A DNA stretch of 64,000 nt, from the NCBI GenBank assembly GCA_964534275.1, contig CAZHQG010000013.1, positions 46,214 through 110,213 of the forward strand. The letters run 5' to 3'. Source of the stretch: HRBIN30 sp964534275 (GTDB lineage: Bacteria; Desulfobacterota; Binatia; HRBIN30). Position numbers and translations under genes: made by a program. Positions 59,962-64,000 of this stretch are shown here, piece after piece. Numbering within the stretch: the stretch's first letter is position 1; every line of letters begins with the position of its first letter. A model generated the notes under the pieces. It was not told where the DNA came from. It worked only from the letters and a program-made list of their open reading frames with translations, and did not search any database.

Positions 59962-60340
59962 CGGCTGCGGTCGGCGGGGCGACTGCGGGGACGGCGAGAT
60001 CATTGGCTACCCGTCCCATTTTTGGTCCCCCTATGACCGCTGGGATCGAAGACCATGCGCATCCTTGCAGCGATCCGCTGAACGAGCACGTGGTCGTCGT
60101 GGTTGTAATCACGGTGATCCAGCCAAGCGGTCCGACGCGCATGTGCTGCCAGTTCCGGAAGACCCAAGCTAAGCGGTCGCGCGGAGATCCATCCAACACC
60201 GAGCATCTCGGCGAGCGACCTGCGTCCAAGCCTTTGAACACTCACACAGGGTTTTTCGCAAAGGTAGCGAGCTTGCGTTTGCGAGAGTCGAAAGCTTGGT
60301 GGATCGCAAAACGAGAACTCCTACCTCTGTCGTGTGTGCC
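59962..60340. other. 379-base region, possible gene remnant
   Basis: No intact gene. On the minus strand, 60000-60170 has protein-like codon use with 'AWLDHRDYNHDDHVLVQRIA' and 'RMRMVFDPSGH', but no plausible start or domain. It may be a decayed fragment. Confidence 0.35.
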
Positions 60341-61255
60341 TTAGCCGCCGGCGAGCCCCTTTCGTCGCAGCCAGCTCGCGATCACGGCATTGACCTCCTC
60401 GGGCGCCTCTTGCTGAACCCAGTGCGAGACGCCCGGGAGATAATGGAGCTCCAAGTCGGCGACGTATTGGTCCGTTCCGAACGTCGTTTCCTTCCCGAGC
60501 GCATCGTCCTCCTCGCCCCATACCATGAGGGTGGGCACGTCGATCCGTGGATAGCCGAGTCGCCGCTGGCGATCGGCGCCCCCTCGTACCAGCGCACGAT
60601 AATAGTTGATCATCGCGGTGAGCGCGCCCGGCTCGGCTGCATTGCGCCGGTACACTTCTAATACCTCAGGAGGAAACCGCTCCGGGCGCCGCGACATTCG
60701 GAGAAACGCGTCTCGAATCGCACGGTAATCGAAAGCCGCGAGGGTACGCTCTGGAATCCATGGCAGCTGAAAGAAGAGCACGTACCAAGAACGAAGCAGC
60801 TGGCGTCCCCACAGGGCGCGTTCCATGACTGCGGGGTGCGGCACGTTGAAGATCAGCAACCCTTCCAACGGCCGTAGCCGCCGCATGGCAAAGTACCAGG
60901 CGATGACCGCGCCCCAGTCGTGAGCGAGCAAGATGACACGGCGAGCACCGCTGGCGTCGATCAGCCCAGCAACATCCTGCATCAAATGCTCGATTGCGTA
61001 CGCATCCACACCACGCGGACGGTCGGTGCCTCCGTATCCCCGAAGATCCGGAGCCCAAACCCGGAAGCCAAGCTCCGCCAGGAGCGGCATTTGGCACCGC
61101 CACGAATACCAACACTCGGGAAACCCGTGCAGGCAAAGCGCCAGTTGCTCTCCGGAGCCGTACTCAACCACGTGGAAGCGCAAGCCATTCGCACGCACCT
61201 CGAGATGTTTCGTACCGGTTGGAACCTCGAACAACGCCTGAGATTCGAATGTCAT
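60341..61255 (-). CDS. Alpha/beta hydrolase, epoxide hydrolase-like
   Basis: 304 residues from the ATG at 61255. Oxyanion motif 'LHGFPECWYSWR', nucleophile Asp113 in 'LLAHDWGAVIAW', acid in 'MVWGEEDDALG', and His in 'GVSHWVQQEAPEEVN'. An Asp nucleophile with HGFPE is typical of epoxide hydrolases and haloalkane dehalogenase relatives. The cap domain has Tyr residues (YYRALVRG) that could activate an epoxide. Substrate unknown; divergent from the metalloprotease gene. Confidence 0.92.
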   Translation of the reverse strand: MTFESQALFEVPTGTKHLEVRANGLRFHVVEYGSGEQLALCLHGFPECWYSWRCQMPLLAELGFRVWAPDLRGYGGTDRPRGVDAYAIEHLMQDVAGLIDASGARRVILLAHDWGAVIAWYFAMRRLRPLEGLLIFNVPHPAVMERALWGRQLLRSWYVLFFQLPWIPERTLAAFDYRAIRDAFLRMSRRPERFPPEVLEVYRRNAAEPGALTAMINYYRALVRGGADRQRRLGYPRIDVPTLMVWGEEDDALGKETTFGTDQYVADLELHYLPGVSHWVQQEAPEEVNAVIASWLRRKGLAGG

Positions 61256-61388
61256 CGTTGTTGCCTGTACTTCGATGCGCACGGCAAAGCCACACCGTTT
61301 TGCATCGACCCGTTGCGTGAACGCTTCGCAGCGCTTCGTGCGGCCGAGCACCGAACACCTCTTCCATTGATTGTGCTGCCGTGCTGGC

Positions 61389-63368
61389 ATGAGGAAGATG
61401 ATTGGCTCCTTGCGTCGGTTCGCCACCATCGTGGCCGCGTGTTTCGCACTGCTCCCCCGACAAGTTCACGGGGCGGTAGTGATACCGGTGCCACTCGATG
61501 CACTCATCGACGCAGCGGACGTAATCGCGGTGGTTCGCCCTACCGAAGCGCACAGCTTGCCGACCGCTTCGGGTGGAATCCGCACCCGCATCACGTTCGA
61601 GGTTCTCAGCGTGGCCTCGGGTGCGCTCACGGACGATCGGCTCGAACTGGAAATTCCTGGTGGCTTTGTAGGAGACACGGTGGAAGTATTCGAAGGCGCC
61701 CCGACGTTTTTCTCTGGAGGACTCTACGTCGTTCTCTTGCAACGCAAGGCAAACGGCACCTGGGGGCTACTGCAACTGGACTTGGGTGTGTTGCGCATCG
61801 ACGTCCCCAGTGGCGAACAAGCCAAGACGACCTACGAGCCGCGTTTGCTCTCTTCTCCTGGAGTCGAGGGTCGACACAACTGGTCCTGGACGGAGTTCTG
61901 GCAGCACGTCCGGGCACGACGCGCCAATGCCCGGGCGCCCCACTTTCACCGGCAGTGGCTCCGCCGCACGACATCTGCACCCTTCCAATTCGGGCGGCCT
62001 CTCGCGCGATTGTTCGAGAGCGACCTTGGAGATTCGATCGCCTTTGCCGTGGACGCCCGGGGCGATTTGCGTCTCGGACCCGAGCTTTCGGAGGAAGTCG
62101 TTCGGCAAGGCTTGCAAGCGTGGACTGGTGTGGAAGGTTCTTCCCTTCGACTGGCCGGCGGTGGTGCGTTGCAAGACTTGAGCACGACTTGTCCCGACCC
62201 GAACGGGCAATCGTTCAAGGTGCGATTTCGCGACCCTGACGACGTGATCCCTCCCCCCATCGACTGCCGGGGCATGTTGGCTTTGACAAGTTATCGCGCG
62301 AACTTGAACGAAACCAAGGTGCTAAGCGGGCAAACATTCGCGCGCATCCGCTGCGCAACTGTATCGTTTGCCGACGGGTGGGAAGATTGCGCTGTGTGGA
62401 CTCCTTGCAACGTCGCTGAAATCGCGGCCCACGAACTCGGGCACGCGATCGGCCTTGGCCACTCGTCGGAACGGGTGCCGGAACCAAACCAACGGCTGCG
62501 CGACGCCACGATGTACGTACAAGCTCATTTTGACGGGCGCTGCGCCAGCTTCCGAGCAGACGACATCGATGCGGTTCGCTTTCTCTATCCAGATCCGCCC
62601 CCGCTCTCGATTCTAGGGAGCCTCGAACTCCCGCCTGCGCATCCTGATACTCCCTATGCACACCAGTTCACAACTTCCGATGCACAGGCGCCGGTCACCT
62701 GGGCGATGGGGCGCAGTGACTACTGCGGACTGGAACTCGATCAAACCGGCCTGCTCTCTGGCACTCTTCCAGCCTGCCTATGCTGGAGTCGGTCGGTTCC
62801 TCCGTTTCCAACGCCCCAACCGACACCTTACTTGTTCATCACCGCCACCGACTCGCAGTGCATCTCCCACACTCGATTTTTCACGATCCCGCTGCGGAAC
62901 TCCAACAGTGGCGACCCGCTGCCGGCTTGTACGCCCTCTCCCACTCGACCAGCAGGCACGACCTCGCCCACCGTACCTCCTGGTTGCACCCCGCACAGTC
63001 CGTCAACGGCGACACCCACGGCTACCGTCACGCCGCCCGCAACGTCGACGGCTACTCCTTCTGCCACTGCTTCCGTGACGCCTCCCTTCTCCCCATCGCT
63101 TACGCCAACGCACACGCCGCTGCCGTCGGCTACGCCCGTTTCGCCGAGCCCTACTCCGTTGTCGTGCGCAGGCGACTGCGATGGCTCGGGTGAGGTCACC
63201 GTGGACGAAGTCGTGCGCCTGGTGGCGATTGCGCTGGAGGTCCTGCCCCTCGAGCGCTGCCCCGTCGGTGACCGCGATGGAAACGGAAGGATCACGATCG
63301 ATGAAATCGTCGCCGCCGTGACCCGCCTGCTCGCTGGCTGCGACGAGATCGGGGGCCAAGGTGGTTAA
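61389..63368 (+). CDS. Secreted matrixin-type metalloprotease with Ig-like domain, Thr/Pro linker and dockerin-like tail
   Basis: 659 residues from the ATG at 61389 (61371 and 61398 are alternatives). Signal peptide to about residue 28. Zinc-protease motif His-Glu-Leu-Gly-His-Ala-Ile-Gly-Leu-Gly-His at 348-358 (HExxHxxGxxH, metzincin), with a downstream Met-turn candidate 'ATMYVQAHFDG'. A putative Ig-like (He_PIG type) domain lies at about 412-501, a Thr/Pro/Ser linker at about 514-591, and a dockerin-like pair of calcium loops at 593-651 ('DCDGSGEVTVDE' and 'DRDGNGRITIDE'). No scaffoldin or cohesin is visible. Probably extracellular, via the T2SS; inference. Confidence 0.9.
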   Translation: MRKMIGSLRRFATIVAACFALLPRQVHGAVVIPVPLDALIDAADVIAVVRPTEAHSLPTASGGIRTRITFEVLSVASGALTDDRLELEIPGGFVGDTVEVFEGAPTFFSGGLYVVLLQRKANGTWGLLQLDLGVLRIDVPSGEQAKTTYEPRLLSSPGVEGRHNWSWTEFWQHVRARRANARAPHFHRQWLRRTTSAPFQFGRPLARLFESDLGDSIAFAVDARGDLRLGPELSEEVVRQGLQAWTGVEGSSLRLAGGGALQDLSTTCPDPNGQSFKVRFRDPDDVIPPPIDCRGMLALTSYRANLNETKVLSGQTFARIRCATVSFADGWEDCAVWTPCNVAEIAAHELGHAIGLGHSSERVPEPNQRLRDATMYVQAHFDGRCASFRADDIDAVRFLYPDPPPLSILGSLELPPAHPDTPYAHQFTTSDAQAPVTWAMGRSDYCGLELDQTGLLSGTLPACLCWSRSVPPFPTPQPTPYLFITATDSQCISHTRFFTIPLRNSNSGDPLPACTPSPTRPAGTTSPTVPPGCTPHSPSTATPTATVTPPATSTATPSATASVTPPFSPSLTPTHTPLPSATPVSPSPTPLSCAGDCDGSGEVTVDEVVRLVAIALEVLPLERCPVGDRDGNGRITIDEIVAAVTRLLAGCDEIGGQGG

Positions 63369-63428
63369 CGTCCTGGCGCGCAGCGGCCGGTGAAGCTGGG
63401 CCGCTGCAGCGCCAGGTTGGACCGCCGG

Positions 63429-64000
63429 TTAAAGCCGCGCCACGTAAAATGCGTGCATGGGGTCACCTTCCAGATGGTGGACCTGAACATTCGAAAACCC
63501 AGCCTTGTTCAGGTAGTCCTGCGCCATCTGTTCTCCCCACATGGTTCCCAGTCCTTCACCACCTTGCGCCAGCGAGACCGTCATGCAGTGCATGACCGAC
63601 GCCCCGTACAGCAGCGGCCCGATCGGGTGATCGAGGTTCTCCTCCAAGCGGCTTGAGGCCGCCATGTCCATCATCAGGAAGACGCCTTCCGGACGCAGGG
63701 CGCGAGCGATGTTGGCCAGGACGACCTGGGGTTTGGCGAGGTCGTGTACCACGTCGAACGCGGTCACGAGATCAAATTCCCCGGGCAGCCCAGCCGTGAT
63801 GTCGGCAACTGCGAAGCGCGCGTTGGAGAGCTTCCACCTCACTGCCTCGGCCCGCGCGGCCTCGATGCCTTCAGCCGAGAAATCCACGCCAACGAAGCGG
63901 CTGTTGGGAAAGGCGCGCGCCATCACATTGATAGCATGCCCTTGCCCCGTGCCGATGTCGATGACGTCAATGCCCGACCGCAGGCGCTCCACTACGCCGT
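63429..64000 (-). CDS. SAM-dependent methyltransferase, Rv2258c-like (5' partial)
   Basis: The frame is open to the window edge, so the N-terminus is missing; about 190 residues are visible. The SAM loop 'VIDIGTGQGHAINVMARAFPNS' (start of the visible part) is followed by 'FVGVDFSAEGIEAARAEA' and 'DLVTAFDVVHDLAKP'. The C-terminus 'TVSLAQGGEGLGTMWGEQMA' is a hallmark of the Rv2258c-type methyltransferases, which usually carry a winged-helix domain at the N-terminus; that part would be outside the window. Substrate unknown. Confidence 0.9.
   Translation of the reverse strand, partial: GVVERLRSGIDVIDIGTGQGHAINVMARAFPNSRFVGVDFSAEGIEAARAEAVRWKLSNARFAVADITAGLPGEFDLVTAFDVVHDLAKPQVVLANIARALRPEGVFLMMDMAASSRLEENLDHPIGPLLYGASVMHCMTVSLAQGGEGLGTMWGEQMAQDYLNKAGFSNVQVHHLEGDPMHAFYVARL

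Noticed and set aside
62828..63295. Minus-strand Val/Gly-rich frame of 155 residues
   Set aside because: Antisense of the Thr/Pro linker and dockerin-like part of the metalloprotease.

Overview
The window is a stretch of a GC-rich (about 60% by eye), Gram-negative bacterial chromosome. It carries a complete type II secretion (T2SS) operon, the outer-membrane gene lpxA, and a System I cytochrome c maturation set whose CcmE has the Cys-x-x-x-Tyr variant. It also has a long-chain-type acyl-CoA dehydrogenase, a PHA regulator, and secreted proteins with Thr/Pro linkers and a GDCDGSG-type dockerin-like tail. Together these suggest a Deltaproteobacteria-like or Binatota-like organism. That placement is an inference from gene content; no 16S rRNA is present.

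Layout. Bases 1-13,900: the 3' end of a secreted protein with a possible Cys-containing C-terminal sorting cassette, convergent with the operon gspCDEFGHIJKLMN, which is on the minus strand. 14,097-20,718: a plus-strand tetrapyrrole operon (HesB/IscA-type Fe-S carrier, precorrin-2 dehydrogenase, hemX, hemA, hemC, cobA-hemD fusion, hemB). It covers glutamyl-tRNA to uroporphyrinogen III and siroheme, apart from hemL. 20,849-26,420: infA with its own promoter, an orphan membrane histidine kinase overlapping tail-to-tail with a GT-C-like membrane protein, a small protein with a histone-like tail, and a DksA-type zinc finger protein. 26,879-34,056: dxr, nadB, tRNA-Ala(CGC), acyl-CoA dehydrogenase, patatin, and a deoxyhypusine-synthase homologue. 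34,163-41,848: two minus-strand ccm operons (ccmE-ccmF-ccmH-zinc ribbon and ccmABCD-yacG-lpxA) around a plus-strand NlpC/P60 gene. 42,033-46,091: a growth operon, yceD-rpmF-fabD-fabG-acpP-glyA, ending in a clear intrinsic terminator.

46,492-57,954: an SDR-DUF2867 fusion, copC-copD, a GPH-type transporter, a second orphan PAS histidine kinase, two tandem DUF507 genes, phaR, a nitrilase-family amidase and moeA. 58,117-64,000: likely extracellular enzymes (a GH8 glycosidase and a matrixin-type metalloprotease with a dockerin-like tail), an epoxide-hydrolase-like enzyme, and a methyltransferase cut by the window edge.

How they fit together. The T2SS is a plausible exporter for the GH8 enzyme, the metalloprotease and the truncated protein at base 1. 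The tetrapyrrole operon supplies haem to the c-type cytochromes matured by the ccm genes. I saw no insertion sequence, prophage, CRISPR array or defence island, and genes are mostly packed with short overlaps. The least ordinary items are the cysteine-type CcmE, the glycine/phenylalanine-rich insert in GspD, a deoxyhypusine-synthase homologue beside ccm genes, three consecutive hairpins in front of rpmF, and a fatty-acid cluster lacking plsX, fabH and fabF.
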